This document shows positions 1-8,782 of a DNA stretch of 64,000 nt, one piece after another. A program made the position numbers and the translations under genes. The DNA is from Terasakiella sp. SH-1 (GTDB taxonomy: Bacteria; Pseudomonadota; Alphaproteobacteria; Rhodospirillales; Terasakiellaceae). Where the stretch lies: assembly GCF_004564135.1 (NCBI RefSeq), contig NZ_CP038255.1:652501-716500 (forward strand), read 5' to 3'. The first letter of the stretch is position 1. Each line of letters begins with the position of its first letter. The notes under the pieces are model-generated. The model worked only from the letters and a program-made list of their open reading frames with translations. It was not told the DNA's origin and did not search any database.

Positions 1-1
1 G

Positions 2-244
2 GCACATTCCTTCGCAGAAGGTGAAGCCATCCAGTTTGAAGCTATGAAAGAAAACGTTGAGAAAAACGGCGTTAAAATCATGACTTGGAACGACACAATG
101 CTGTCCACTTTCAAAAACACTTGGGAAGAAGTTGCTGCTGAAGAAGCAAAAGACGCTGGCTTCAAGAAAGTTTACGACGATCTGACAACTTTCCGCGACG
201 GGTACGCAATCTGGAAAGCAAACGCTTTCTTGCCTCGTAAGTAA
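2..244 (+). CDS. TRAP transporter substrate-binding protein (DctP family), C-terminal part
   Basis: The reading frame is open from the first bases of the window and ends with TAA at 242-244; about 80 residues are visible and the rest lies upstream. The visible part is a charged helical tail rich in Lys, Asp and Glu, including an N-T-W-E-E segment, as seen at the end of DctP-type periplasmic binding proteins. The assignment rests mainly on position: the next two genes are the small and large TRAP permease subunits, and a strong terminator follows at once, the common layout for an abundant binding protein. It would deliver a carboxylate to the permease. The ligand cannot be read from this fragment; the downstream lactate genes suggest a monocarboxylate. 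Confidence 0.7.
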   Translation, partial: AHSFAEGEAIQFEAMKENVEKNGVKIMTWNDTMLSTFKNTWEEVAAEEAKDAGFKKVYDDLTTFRDGYAIWKANAFLPRK

Positions 245-278
245 GATACGCCTCCCTAGAGTATCTGACTTATAAACT

Positions 279-320
279 GGGGCGTGGTGGACTAACCCGA
301 ACACCGCGCCCCCTTTTTTT
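279..320 (+). terminator. Intrinsic terminator after the TRAP binding-protein gene
   Basis: An 11-bp stem (279-289 with 302-312, one G-T wobble) has a 12-nt loop and is followed by seven T residues. It lies between the binding protein and permease genes. Partial termination here would make more binding protein than permease, which is inference from position. Confidence 0.85.
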
Positions 321-334
321 ACCGCCCATGCATC

Positions 335-395
335 GTCATTCCCGCGCAAGCGGGAATCAAAAGGATCAATCGATCCCCGCTTCCGCGAGGATGAC
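335..395. repeat. Inverted pair of GTCATTCCCGCG-type short repeats
   Basis: Two roughly 24-bp copies face each other. The left copy (335-358) reads GTCATTCCCGCGCAAGCGGG then AATC. The right copy (372-395) is the imperfect reverse complement. Each copy is itself a small palindrome around CCCGC..GCGGG. Elements of this type are common extragenic repeats in proteobacterial genomes. Here the pair sits between the terminator and the ribosome binding site of the small permease gene. Confidence 0.6.
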
Positions 396-425
396 CATAG
401 GGCACAAAAACTGGAGGATCACCAG

Positions 426-1007
426 ATGGGTACACCAAACGATCTCCCCCCACATCCCCATGTGGCGGAGAAAGTCGACGAACTAAAAATCCATGAGGAT
501 GAAAAACACGTCGCTTTCCCTGACTTTCTTGACAATCTTATTCGTCATATCGGCCATGCGGTCTGCGGTGTGAATGCACTTTTGATAGCTGCCATTATCG
601 GCAATGTGGCCCTGCGTTATGGCTTTTCCAACGGTCAGGTCTGGATGGAAGAACTGCAATGGCACTTCTACGCCATCGGTGTGATGATGGGCTTGTCTTA
701 TGCGCAAGTAAACGACAGTCACATCCGCGTGGATATTCTTCATGCCCGTTTTTCTGATCGCACCAAACGCATTGTCGAAATCATCGGTATCTTCCTGTTT
801 GTCATGCCGTTTATCTGGGTGGTTTTCTATCACTCTCTCGATTTCGTTGCGGATGCCTTCCGTACAAGCGAACGATCTGATGCACCGTTGGGCCTGCCGT
901 TTCGTTGGGCAATTAAGGCTGTGATCCCACTGTCTTTCGGCCTGCTGGGTCTGGCTGTGTTCTCTCGTCTTTCTCGTGATGTTTACCTGCTTGTGAAGGG
1001 GAAATAA
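426..1007 (+). CDS. TRAP transporter small permease subunit (DctQ family)
   Basis: A 193-residue inner-membrane protein with four hydrophobic segments near residues 45-65, 85-105, 118-140 and 160-185, the DctQ layout. The soluble N-terminus of about 40 residues is rich in His, Glu and Lys, somewhat longer than usual. GGAGG about 9 nt upstream supports the ATG. DctQ pairs with the large subunit DctM, whose gene starts 4 nt after this stop, to form the sodium-driven permease for the substrate captured by DctP. Because lutABC follows directly, lactate or another 2-hydroxy acid is the likely cargo (inference). Confidence 0.9.
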   Translation: MGTPNDLPPHPHVAEKVDELKIHEDEKHVAFPDFLDNLIRHIGHAVCGVNALLIAAIIGNVALRYGFSNGQVWMEELQWHFYAIGVMMGLSYAQVNDSHIRVDILHARFSDRTKRIVEIIGIFLFVMPFIWVVFYHSLDFVADAFRTSERSDAPLGLPFRWAIKAVIPLSFGLLGLAVFSRLSRDVYLLVKGK

Positions 1008-1011
1008 GACC

Positions 1012-2394
1012 ATGGAAAACGAAATCATCGTTGGCGCAATGTTCGCCACTTTCATTATCTTCCTCTTTTTGGGGATTCCGGTGGCCTGGGTTCTGGGCGG
1101 TGTCGGTGTCCTGTTTGCCGGTGTTGGTTATTTTGCCGATATCTATCTGGACACAATGACGGGTCTGGATTTCCTCACCCTTGGCCTTGTGGTCAACCGT
1201 GTCTTCAAGATCATGGATAACTGGGTGCTTGTCGCCTTGCCCATGTTCATCTTTATGGGCCTCATGCTTGATGAATCCGGTATTGCTGAACGTCTGATGA
1301 AATCTATGCAGGAATTGTTCGGTAAGGTCCGCGGTGGTCTGGCGATTACGGTGACCTGTATCGGGATTATTCTGGCGGCTTCCACGGGTATTATCGGGGC
1401 GTCTGTTGTTCTGCTCGGTCTGTTGTCCCTGCAACCCATGTTGCAACAAGGCTATAACAAGCAACTGGCTGTGGGTACGGTCGCAGCGTCTGGCTGTCTT
1501 GGTATCCTGATCCCGCCATCTATCATGTTGGTGATCATGGCCGATCAGCTTGCCCTGTCTGTTGGTGATCTGTTCATGGGGGCTGTCTTCCCCGGTTTGT
1601 TGCTCGGTGCACTTTACATCATCTATATCACCTTTTACGGCCTGATTAAGCCGGATCAAGCGCCGCTATCTGATGATCGCCGCGAACTTGAACTTCATGT
1701 CATCTGGGATGTAGCCAAGGCTGTTCTTCCTGCTGTCTTGCTGATCTTTGCTGTACTGGGTTCTATCTTTGCCGGGATGGCAACACCGACGGAAGCTTCC
1801 GGTGTGGGTGCACTGGGTGCAACGCTGCTGGCGGGTTTTTATCGTAACCTGAACTTTAAAGTCTTTTTTGAGGTTTGTAAGGCAACGTTTAACACCACGG
1901 CTTATATCTTCGCCATTTTCCTCGGTGCCACATGTTTTGCCCTTGTTCTGCGTGAGTTGGGCGGTGATGAAATCATCGAAGGGATGCTGACAGGTCTGCC
2001 GTTTGGCCCTTATGGCATCATCATGGTGATCCTGGGCTTTGTCTTCCTGCTGGGCTTCATTCTGGACTGGATTGAAATCACCTTGATCATGCTGCCGCTG
2101 CTGGCACCTGTGATCTCTGCCCTTGGTCTGGATGTACCGGGCTACGGCGTGGTTGATAACCCGGATCTGGTGTGGTTCGTGATGTTGGTGGCAATGACCT
2201 TGCAAACCAGTTTCTTAACCCCACCTGTAGGTTTTGCCCTTTTCTATCTCAAAGGCGTTTGTCCGCCGGAAATCAAGTTGATGGATATCTATAAAGGCGT
2301 TGTTCCTTTCATCATCCTACAGCTCATCGGTCTGGCAATTATTTTCTTCTATCCGACACTCGTCACCTGGTTGCCCTCTGTGGCCTATAACTAA
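1012..2394 (+). CDS. TRAP transporter large permease subunit (DctM family)
   Basis: A 460-residue, highly hydrophobic protein with many membrane segments and features typical of DctM. These include a Pro-rich LIPPSIMLV stretch near residue 165, the ATPTEASGVGALGA stretch near residue 255 and the FLTPPVGFALFYLKG stretch near residue 405. It forms the ion-coupled transport channel together with DctQ. Its stop is followed after 11 nt by lutA, whose AAGGAG site begins at the last base of this gene, so transporter and catabolic genes are probably co-transcribed. The substrate cannot be read from the sequence; the operon context favours lactate or a close relative. Confidence 0.92.
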   Translation: MENEIIVGAMFATFIIFLFLGIPVAWVLGGVGVLFAGVGYFADIYLDTMTGLDFLTLGLVVNRVFKIMDNWVLVALPMFIFMGLMLDESGIAERLMKSMQELFGKVRGGLAITVTCIGIILAASTGIIGASVVLLGLLSLQPMLQQGYNKQLAVGTVAASGCLGILIPPSIMLVIMADQLALSVGDLFMGAVFPGLLLGALYIIYITFYGLIKPDQAPLSDDRRELELHVIWDVAKAVLPAVLLIFAVLGSIFAGMATPTEASGVGALGATLLAGFYRNLNFKVFFEVCKATFNTTAYIFAIFLGATCFALVLRELGGDEIIEGMLTGLPFGPYGIIMVILGFVFLLGFILDWIEITLIMLPLLAPVISALGLDVPGYGVVDNPDLVWFVMLVAMTLQTSFLTPPVGFALFYLKGVCPPEIKLMDIYKGVVPFIILQLIGLAIIFFYPTLVTWLPSVAYN

Positions 2395-2405
2395 GGAGTA
2401 AGTTC

Positions 2406-3164
2406 ATGAGCCGAACCTATCCTGATAAACCTCAATCCGTGTACTTCTTTGGTACCTGCCTTGTGGATCTCTTCTATCCCAAGGCAGGGGTTGCCGGAAT
2501 TGAATTGATCAAACGCGAGGGGGTGGACGTGATCTTCCCCCAAGGCCAAAGCTGCTGCGGCCAGCCTGCGTTTAATTCCGGTCACCGTGATGAAGCCCGC
2601 GAAGTCGCCCGTGCCCAACTTGACCTGTTCCCCAAGAACATTCCGGTTGTGCTGCCATCTGGGTCCTGTGCCGGGATGATGCATAAACATTATCCTGAAC
2701 TGTTTGAGGGTGATCGCGATTATGACAAGGCTTGTGAACTGGCTTCGCGTGTCTTCGAACTCAGTGACTTTTTGCTCAATGTGTTGAAAGTGTCTCTTGA
2801 AGATAAAGGGGACCCGCTGAAAATCACCTGGCATGGCTCGTGTCACTCCCAGCGTGAAATGGGTGTGCGCGAACAGCCAAAAGAGCTGATCAAGCAACTG
2901 TCCAATGTGGAACTGGTTGAACTGAAACGTGAAAAAGAATGTTGCGGCTTTGGCGGTACATTCGCCGTGCGTCAGCCAGAAATTTCTGCGGCTATGGTGT
3001 CAGATAAGGTTGATGACGCCGAAGCCACAGGGGCGGATAAGCTGATTTCTGGGGATTGTGGCTGCATGATGAATATCACCGGCCATATGGAACACCGCAG
3101 CAGTGACCTTTCCGGCCAACATCTGGCAGAATTTTTATGGGAGCGTACCAATGGGGATCGTTAA
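2406..3164 (+). CDS. lutA: L-lactate utilisation protein LutA (Fe-S oxidoreductase, CCG domains)
   Basis: A 252-residue protein with two cysteine-rich CCG domains. The first includes SCCGQPAFNSGH around C50-C51 and the second HGSCHSQREMG (about 143-153) with KECCGFGG around C179-C180. These are the heterodisulfide-reductase-like motifs of LutA/LldE. In the LutABC complex it helps oxidise L-lactate to pyruvate in the cytoplasm or at the membrane. Length matches the family. AAGGAG lies just before the ATG. Its end overlaps the start of lutB (ATG at 3151, 14 bases before this stop), so translation is probably coupled. Confidence 0.93.
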   Translation: MSRTYPDKPQSVYFFGTCLVDLFYPKAGVAGIELIKREGVDVIFPQGQSCCGQPAFNSGHRDEAREVARAQLDLFPKNIPVVLPSGSCAGMMHKHYPELFEGDRDYDKACELASRVFELSDFLLNVLKVSLEDKGDPLKITWHGSCHSQREMGVREQPKELIKQLSNVELVELKREKECCGFGGTFAVRQPEISAAMVSDKVDDAEATGADKLISGDCGCMMNITGHMEHRSSDLSGQHLAEFLWERTNGDR

Positions 3165-4590
3165 CGGTAAAAATTTCAAAGGCCGCGTGTCTGAGGCTTT
3201 AAAGGATCAGGAACTGCGCGGGAATTTCCGCAAGGCCATGGATGGTTTGATGACCAAACGTGCCGCCCAGTTTGAAGATGTGGATGAATGGACACGCTTG
3301 CGTGCCCTTGGCGAAAGCATCAAGAAACGTGCGCTGTCCAAACTGCCTGAATTGCTGGTGCAGCTGGAAGAAAACCTGACCAAAAACGGCATTAAGGTCC
3401 ATTGGGCGGAAAATGTCGATCAGGCCAACGAGATTATTTTAGGCATCCTTCAATCTCACGATGTGAAAACCGTGGTGAAGGGGAAATCCATGGTGTCAGA
3501 AGAAATGGAACTGAACCATTTTCTGGAACCTCATGGGATTAAAGCCTTAGAAGCGGATTTAGGCGAATATATTGTGCAGATGGCCGAAGAAATGCCATCC
3601 CACATCATCATGCCTGCAATCCATATGAACAAAGGGCAAATTGCAAAACTGTTTGAAGATAAGCTGCCGGGCACCCCTTATACGGAAGATGCCGCCAAGC
3701 TGACAGAAATTGCCCGTAAAGAACTCCGCCGTGAATTTGCCGAGGCAGGCGCTGGCCTGTCGGGTGTGAATTTTGCGGTGGCCGAGACCGGAACGCTCTG
3801 CCTCGTGGAAAACGAAGGTAACGGGCGGATGGTGACGACAGTTCCCCCTGTCCATATTGCTGTCACCGGGATCGAAAAAGTGGTGGAAAACTTAAGCGAT
3901 GTCCCCGCGTTGTTAAGTTTGTTGACCCGATCAGCGACGGGCCAGCCCATCACTACTTATTTCAACATGATCAGTTCCCCACGCAAAAAAGGCGAGAAAG
4001 ACGGCCCTGAAGAAGTCCATCTTGTCTTGCTGGATAATGGACGTTCAGACGTTTATCGCGATGCTGAAACACGCGATACCCTGCAATGTATTCGTTGTGG
4101 GGCGTGCATGAACCATTGTCCGGTCTATACCCGTGTGGGCGGTCATGCCTATGGTGGGGTTTATCCTGGCCCAATTGGGAAAATTCTCACGCCACAGCTG
4201 GAAGGGCTGGATAACTACCCGGAACACCCAAGCGCTTCAACATTGTGTAATGCCTGTGTTGAGATTTGCCCGGTGAAAATTCCCATTGCCAAGATGCTGG
4301 TGCGTCTGCGCGATGAAAATGCTGGAAACTGCCCCCATGGTGAACATCCGGTTAAGGGCCGGGGCAGCAAGTCTTCTGCTGTGGAACATGCCAGCTGGAA
4401 AGGCTGGAAAGCCATGAATGCCAATCCGACAACCTATAAGGTCGCAACCAAAGCCATGAGCAAGATGGGCAATTTAATGCCCTCAAGCCTGCCCATGCTA
4501 TCTGAATGGACCTCTGTTCGTTCCAAGCCGAAGTTTGCGTCACAGACCCTACATGACCTTGTTAAGAAAATGGATGTGAAAGATGACTAA
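3151..4590 (+). CDS. lutB: L-lactate utilisation iron-sulfur protein LutB
   Basis: A 479-residue protein when started at the ATG at 3151, which has GGGAG about 8 nt upstream; the longer frame from 3103 lies inside lutA and has no ribosome site. The N-terminal two-thirds is a LUD domain with NFAVAETGTLCLVENEGNG. Two ferredoxin-like clusters follow: CIRCGACMNHCP beginning near residue 313 and CNACVEICPVKIP near residue 366. LutB passes electrons from lactate oxidation towards the respiratory chain. Start and stop overlap lutA and lutC (8 nt), a tight three-gene unit. Length fits the family (about 475 residues). Confidence 0.93.
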   Translation: MGIVNGKNFKGRVSEALKDQELRGNFRKAMDGLMTKRAAQFEDVDEWTRLRALGESIKKRALSKLPELLVQLEENLTKNGIKVHWAENVDQANEIILGILQSHDVKTVVKGKSMVSEEMELNHFLEPHGIKALEADLGEYIVQMAEEMPSHIIMPAIHMNKGQIAKLFEDKLPGTPYTEDAAKLTEIARKELRREFAEAGAGLSGVNFAVAETGTLCLVENEGNGRMVTTVPPVHIAVTGIEKVVENLSDVPALLSLLTRSATGQPITTYFNMISSPRKKGEKDGPEEVHLVLLDNGRSDVYRDAETRDTLQCIRCGACMNHCPVYTRVGGHAYGGVYPGPIGKILTPQLEGLDNYPEHPSASTLCNACVEICPVKIPIAKMLVRLRDENAGNCPHGEHPVKGRGSKSSAVEHASWKGWKAMNANPTTYKVATKAMSKMGNLMPSSLPMLSEWTSVRSKPKFASQTLHDLVKKMDVKDD

Positions 4591-5239
4591 TACTGCCAGA
4601 GATAACATTCTTGCCAAACTGAATGCAGCTGCGCCTTCCAAGTCTTTTGACGCTTCTGATTTCAATGTGTTGAAAGAAAAACAGCTGAGTGCAGAAGAGC
4701 GCATTCGCAAATATAAGGAAGTCACCACTGCGGTAAATACCCAAGTGTTTGACCTTGATCGTGCAGACTGGACACAAAAGCTGGAAGAGATTTTGGTGCA
4801 AAAAGGTGTGCGCCATATGCTTTATGGTCCGTCCAGCCACTTGGGTCGCAACCTTGAAGAAAACTGGCAAAATAAAGACGCTGCCTTGGTGCCTTACAAC
4901 AAGGCGATGGAAGAATGTAAAGACATCCTGTTTGATATTGATGCGGCCATTACCTCCACATTGGGCGCGGTTGCTGAAACGGGCAGTGTCATTTTATGGC
5001 CAACCAAGGAAGAGCCACGTCTTTTATCGCTGACACCGCCGATCCATATCGCGGTTGTTGAAGCTGATAAATTCTACACCACATTTTATGAAGCAATTGA
5101 GACAAATCAGTGGGCGGCCAATATGCCGACAAATGCCCTGTTGATTTCAGGTCCCAGTAAGACAGCCGATATTGAGCAAGAACTCTGTTACGGCGTGCAT
5201 GGCCCCAAAGAACTGATTGTCCTTATTATTCACGATTAA
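4583..5239 (+). CDS. lutC: L-lactate utilisation protein LutC (LUD domain)
   Basis: A 218-residue LUD-domain protein, the third subunit of the LutABC L-lactate oxidation complex. The conserved TSTLGAVAETGSVILWP segment near residues 115-132 and LLSLTPPIHIAVV near 144-156 match the family. The ATG lies inside the end of lutB, giving an 8-nt overlap. No classical lactate permease gene or LutR-type regulator is visible nearby; the TRAP genes upstream probably replace LctP/LldP. Pyruvate carboxylase starts 17 nt downstream, which suggests that the pyruvate made here feeds oxaloacetate synthesis. Confidence 0.92.
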   Translation: MTNTARDNILAKLNAAAPSKSFDASDFNVLKEKQLSAEERIRKYKEVTTAVNTQVFDLDRADWTQKLEEILVQKGVRHMLYGPSSHLGRNLEENWQNKDAALVPYNKAMEECKDILFDIDAAITSTLGAVAETGSVILWPTKEEPRLLSLTPPIHIAVVEADKFYTTFYEAIETNQWAANMPTNALLISGPSKTADIEQELCYGVHGPKELIVLIIHD

Positions 5240-5256
5240 GCAAAGAGCATTACATC

Positions 5257-8200
5257 ATGATCACGCGTCCCGAAAAGATCCGCAAGCTGTTAGCCGCCAA
5301 CCGTGGTGAGATTGCCATTCGTATTTGCCGTGCGGCAAGTGAGCTTGGCATTGAGACTGTTGCGATTTATTCCAATGAAGACCGTTTTGCCCTTCATCGT
5401 TTTAAGGCTGATGAGTCGTACTTGATTGGCGAGGGCAAAGGTCCGGTTGAAGCCTATCTTGATATTGAAACCATCATCCGTGTGGCCAAAGATGCCAATG
5501 TGGATGCGGTTCACCCCGGTTATGGCCTTTTGTCAGAAAACCCGATCTTTGCGCGTCGTTGTCGTGAAGAAGGTATCATCTTTGTCGGCCCCAGCCCGGA
5601 AGTGATGGAAGGTCTGGGCAATAAGGTATCGGCCCGTGAACTGGCCGTTCGCGCTGGTGCGCCAGTGGTGCCTGCAACTGACGCTTTACCCGCAGATGAG
5701 GCGATCATTAAGGCAGAAGCCGCTAAAGTTGGCTACCCCATGATCACCAAGGCATCCTGGGGCGGCGGTGGCCGTGGCATGCGCGAAATTGAAAGTGAAG
5801 CGGAACTGCTGCAACAGGTCGATGCGGCCAAGCGTGAAGCCAAGGCTGCTTTCGGTAATGACGAGATTTATCTGGAAAAACTGGTCCGTCGTGCCCGCCA
5901 CGTGGAAGTCCAGATCATGGGCGATACCCACGGTAATATCGTTCACCTGTTTGAACGCGATTGTACGGTTCAGCGTCGTAACCAGAAAGTAGTGGAACGC
6001 GCCCCTGCGCCATATCTGAATGATGAAAAACGCAACGAGTTGTGTGAAGCGGCCCTGAAAATTGCTCGCACAGCTGGTTATTCTTGCGCCGGTACCGTTG
6101 AGTTCCTGATGGATGTGGACACCGAAGAATTCTACTTCATCGAAGTGAACCCGCGTGTTCAGGTGGAACATACGGTGACAGAGGTCGTGACTGGCATTGA
6201 TATCGTTCAGGCCCAAATTCGCATCTGTGAAGGCGCCATGATTGGCCGCGATGACAGCGGTGTACCTGTTCAAGATGAGATCAAACTGCATGGTCACGCC
6301 ATCCAGTGTCGTGTCACCACAGAAGACCCAGAAAACAACTTTATCCCCGATTACGGTAAAATCCTCGCGTACCGTGGGGCCACTGGCTTTGGTATTCGCC
6401 TTGATGGCGGTACGGCCTTTTCTGGCGCACTTGTCACACGTTATTACGACAGCTTGCTGGAAAAAGTCACTGCCTGGGGGGCAAGCCCGAATGAGGCCGT
6501 TGCGCGTATGGATCGTGCCTTGCGTGAATTTCGTATTCGCGGTGTGGCGACCAATCTGGTCTTTTTGGAAAACGTGTTGTCCCATGAAAAGTTCCTGACT
6601 GGAGCCTATACTACTAAATTCATCGATACCACGCCTGAACTGTTTGATATGCCCAAACGTCAGGACCGTGCCTCTAAAATCCTCAATTTCCTGGGTGAAG
6701 TCATGGTCAATGGCAACCCGGAAGTTTTGGGGCGCAAGGCACCTGATCATATCCACCATCCGGTTGCCCCCAGCCATGCGGTTCCCCTGCAAGAGGGCTT
6801 GAAGCAAAAGCTTCAAAAAGACGGGCCAAAGGCGGTGGCTGATTGGGTCCTTGCGCAAAAACAATTGCTCTTGACCGATACCACCATGCGGGATGCGCAC
6901 CAGTCCTTGCTGGCAACCCGTGTGCGCACAGACGATCTGGTCAAGATTGCTCCGACTTATGCGGCGCGCTTGCCGGAATTGTTCTCTATTGAATGTTGGG
7001 GCGGGGCAACGTTCGATGTGGCCATGCGCTTCTTGAAAGAATGTCCGTGGGATCGACTGGAACGCCTCAGCGCGGCCATGCCGAACCATTTAACACAAAT
7101 GTTGCTGCGTGCTTCAAACGGGGTGGGCTATACCAACTATCCAGATAATGCGGTGAAATATCTGGTCAACCGTTCAGCGGAAGCCGGCATGGATGTATTC
7201 CGTGTCTTTGATAGCCTCAACTGGGTTGAAAATATGCGCATCGCCATGGATGCGGTGCTCGATACTGGCAAGGTCTGTGAAGCCACCGTTTGTTATACTG
7301 GCGATATTCTCGACCCGAACCGCGCCAAATATGACCTGACCTATTACGTCAATATGGCGAAGGAACTGGAAAAAGCAGGCGCTCATATTCTGGCGATTAA
7401 GGATATGGCAGGCTTGCTCAAACCCGAAGCCGGGCGTCAGCTCATGCGGGCCTTGAAAAACGAAGTCTCCATTCCGATCCACTTCCATACCCATGACACA
7501 TCCGGTATCGCCGGGGCCACCATCATGGCCATGAATGAAGAAGGTCTGGATATTGCCGATGGGGCTCTGGATGCTATGTCCGGCTTGACCTCACAAGCCA
7601 ATCTGGGCTCTATCGTGGCGGCCCTTCGCAATACGGAACGTGATACCGGTATTGATCAGCTCGCCATGCGCGAAGTCTCTGATTACTGGGAGCAGGTCCG
7701 TGCCAACTATGTGGGCTTTGAAAGCGATATCCGCTGTGGCACATCGGATGTGTATAACCATGAAATGCCCGGTGGTCAGTATACCAACCTGCGCCAACAG
7801 GCTCGTTCCCTCGGGATTGAAGAACATTGGAGTGAAGTCTCTGATGCCTATGCCGAGGTCAACCAGATGTTCGGCGATATCGTCAAGGTCACGCCATCTT
7901 CCAAGGTTGTTGGTGATATGGCCCTGATGATGGTGACGTCAAGCCTGACCCGCGCCGATGTGGAAAACCCGGATAAGGAAATTGCCTTCCCGGAAAGTGT
8001 AGTGTCTTTCTTTAAAGGCGAGTTGGGCCAGCCCACAGGGGGCTTCCCTAAAGAGCTGCAAGCAAAAGTGCTCAAAGGCGAAGAACCCATTACGGTGCGC
8101 CCCGGTTCTGTCATGGAACCGCTGGATCTGGATGCTGAAAAGCAAGCCGCCAGTGACTTGGCAGGGCGTGAGATCACAGATAATGAACTGGCCTCTTACA

Positions 8201-8706
8201 TCATGTATCCGCAGGTGTTTCGTGATTATGTCAGCCATCAAAATCAATATGGCGATGTGACGGTTCTGCCCACAGGGGCGTTCTTCTACGGGATGGAACC
8301 GGGTGAAGAAATAGCGGTGGACCTTGAAAAAGGCAAGACCCTGTTCATTCGCTTTCGCGCCATCAGTGATGCGGATGAAGAAGGCAAGCGTACAGTCTTT
8401 TTTGAACTGAATGGTCAGCCGCGTAACGTGAAGATCACCGATAAAACCCAGGCTCCGCTGAAAGAAGCGGCGCCAAAAGCCGAAGACGGCAACGAAAACC
8501 ACATCGGCGCCCCCATGCCGGGCCTGGTGGTGTCTGTCTCGGTCAAGGAAGGTGATCGTGTGGAACGCGGTGATGTACTGCTGTCTATCGAAGCCATGAA
8601 GATGGAAACATCCGTTCTGGCCGACAAACCCGGCACCATCACAAAAGTCATCGCAACTGCAGGAACCCAGGTCGATACCAAAGATCTGTTGATGGTGATT
8701 GACTAA
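5257..8706 (+). CDS. pyc: Pyruvate carboxylase
   Basis: A 1149-residue single-chain enzyme of normal length that carboxylates pyruvate to oxaloacetate using ATP and bicarbonate. The biotin carboxylase domain covers about residues 8-455, with the glycine-rich SWGGGGRGMR and FIEVNPRVQVEHTVTE motifs. The carboxyltransferase domain is about 530-800, with TTMRDAHQSLLATRVR and HFHTHDTSG. The biotinyl domain is C-terminal with EAMKMET and the biotinylated lysine at K1115. It lies 17 nt after lutC and probably belongs to the lactate operon, giving cells grown on lactate the anaplerotic step for gluconeogenesis and the TCA cycle. A hairpin terminator follows at 8721-8761. Confidence 0.97.
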   Translation: MITRPEKIRKLLAANRGEIAIRICRAASELGIETVAIYSNEDRFALHRFKADESYLIGEGKGPVEAYLDIETIIRVAKDANVDAVHPGYGLLSENPIFARRCREEGIIFVGPSPEVMEGLGNKVSARELAVRAGAPVVPATDALPADEAIIKAEAAKVGYPMITKASWGGGGRGMREIESEAELLQQVDAAKREAKAAFGNDEIYLEKLVRRARHVEVQIMGDTHGNIVHLFERDCTVQRRNQKVVERAPAPYLNDEKRNELCEAALKIARTAGYSCAGTVEFLMDVDTEEFYFIEVNPRVQVEHTVTEVVTGIDIVQAQIRICEGAMIGRDDSGVPVQDEIKLHGHAIQCRVTTEDPENNFIPDYGKILAYRGATGFGIRLDGGTAFSGALVTRYYDSLLEKVTAWGASPNEAVARMDRALREFRIRGVATNLVFLENVLSHEKFLTGAYTTKFIDTTPELFDMPKRQDRASKILNFLGEVMVNGNPEVLGRKAPDHIHHPVAPSHAVPLQEGLKQKLQKDGPKAVADWVLAQKQLLLTDTTMRDAHQSLLATRVRTDDLVKIAPTYAARLPELFSIECWGGATFDVAMRFLKECPWDRLERLSAAMPNHLTQMLLRASNGVGYTNYPDNAVKYLVNRSAEAGMDVFRVFDSLNWVENMRIAMDAVLDTGKVCEATVCYTGDILDPNRAKYDLTYYVNMAKELEKAGAHILAIKDMAGLLKPEAGRQLMRALKNEVSIPIHFHTHDTSGIAGATIMAMNEEGLDIADGALDAMSGLTSQANLGSIVAALRNTERDTGIDQLAMREVSDYWEQVRANYVGFESDIRCGTSDVYNHEMPGGQYTNLRQQARSLGIEEHWSEVSDAYAEVNQMFGDIVKVTPSSKVVGDMALMMVTSSLTRADVENPDKEIAFPESVVSFFKGELGQPTGGFPKELQAKVLKGEEPITVRPGSVMEPLDLDAEKQAASDLAGREITDNELASYIMYPQVFRDYVSHQNQYGDVTVLPTGAFFYGMEPGEEIAVDLEKGKTLFIRFRAISDADEEGKRTVFFELNGQPRNVKITDKTQAPLKEAAPKAEDGNENHIGAPMPGLVVSVSVKEGDRVERGDVLLSIEAMKMETSVLADKPGTITKVIATAGTQVDTKDLLMVID

Positions 8707-8720
8707 GACGTCACGCATGT

Positions 8721-8768
8721 AAAAGCGCATCACATTAAAAACAACAACAAGATGCGCTTTTAATTTTA
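8721..8768 (+). terminator. Hairpin terminator or attenuator after pyc
   Basis: A perfect 11-bp stem AAAAGCGCATC / GATGCGCTTTT (8721-8731 with 8751-8761) has a 19-nt AC-rich loop and is followed by a weak AATTTTAA tail. It lies just ahead of the AAGGAG of the next gene, so it may reduce rather than stop transcription into the chemoreceptor gene. Confidence 0.65.
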
Positions 8769-8782
8769 AGGAGTAACTTGAA

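Noticed and set aside
913-1659. Long minus-strand open frame of 248 codons opposite the TRAP permease genes
   Set aside because: The composition is dominated by Gln, His, Asp and Arg, as expected for the antisense of hydrophobic membrane-protein codons. The plus strand carries clear DctQ and DctM proteins.
5686-7089. 467-codon minus-strand open frame opposite pyruvate carboxylase
   Set aside because: It is antisense to highly conserved biotin carboxylase and carboxyltransferase sequence, with no ribosome site and no recognisable fold.
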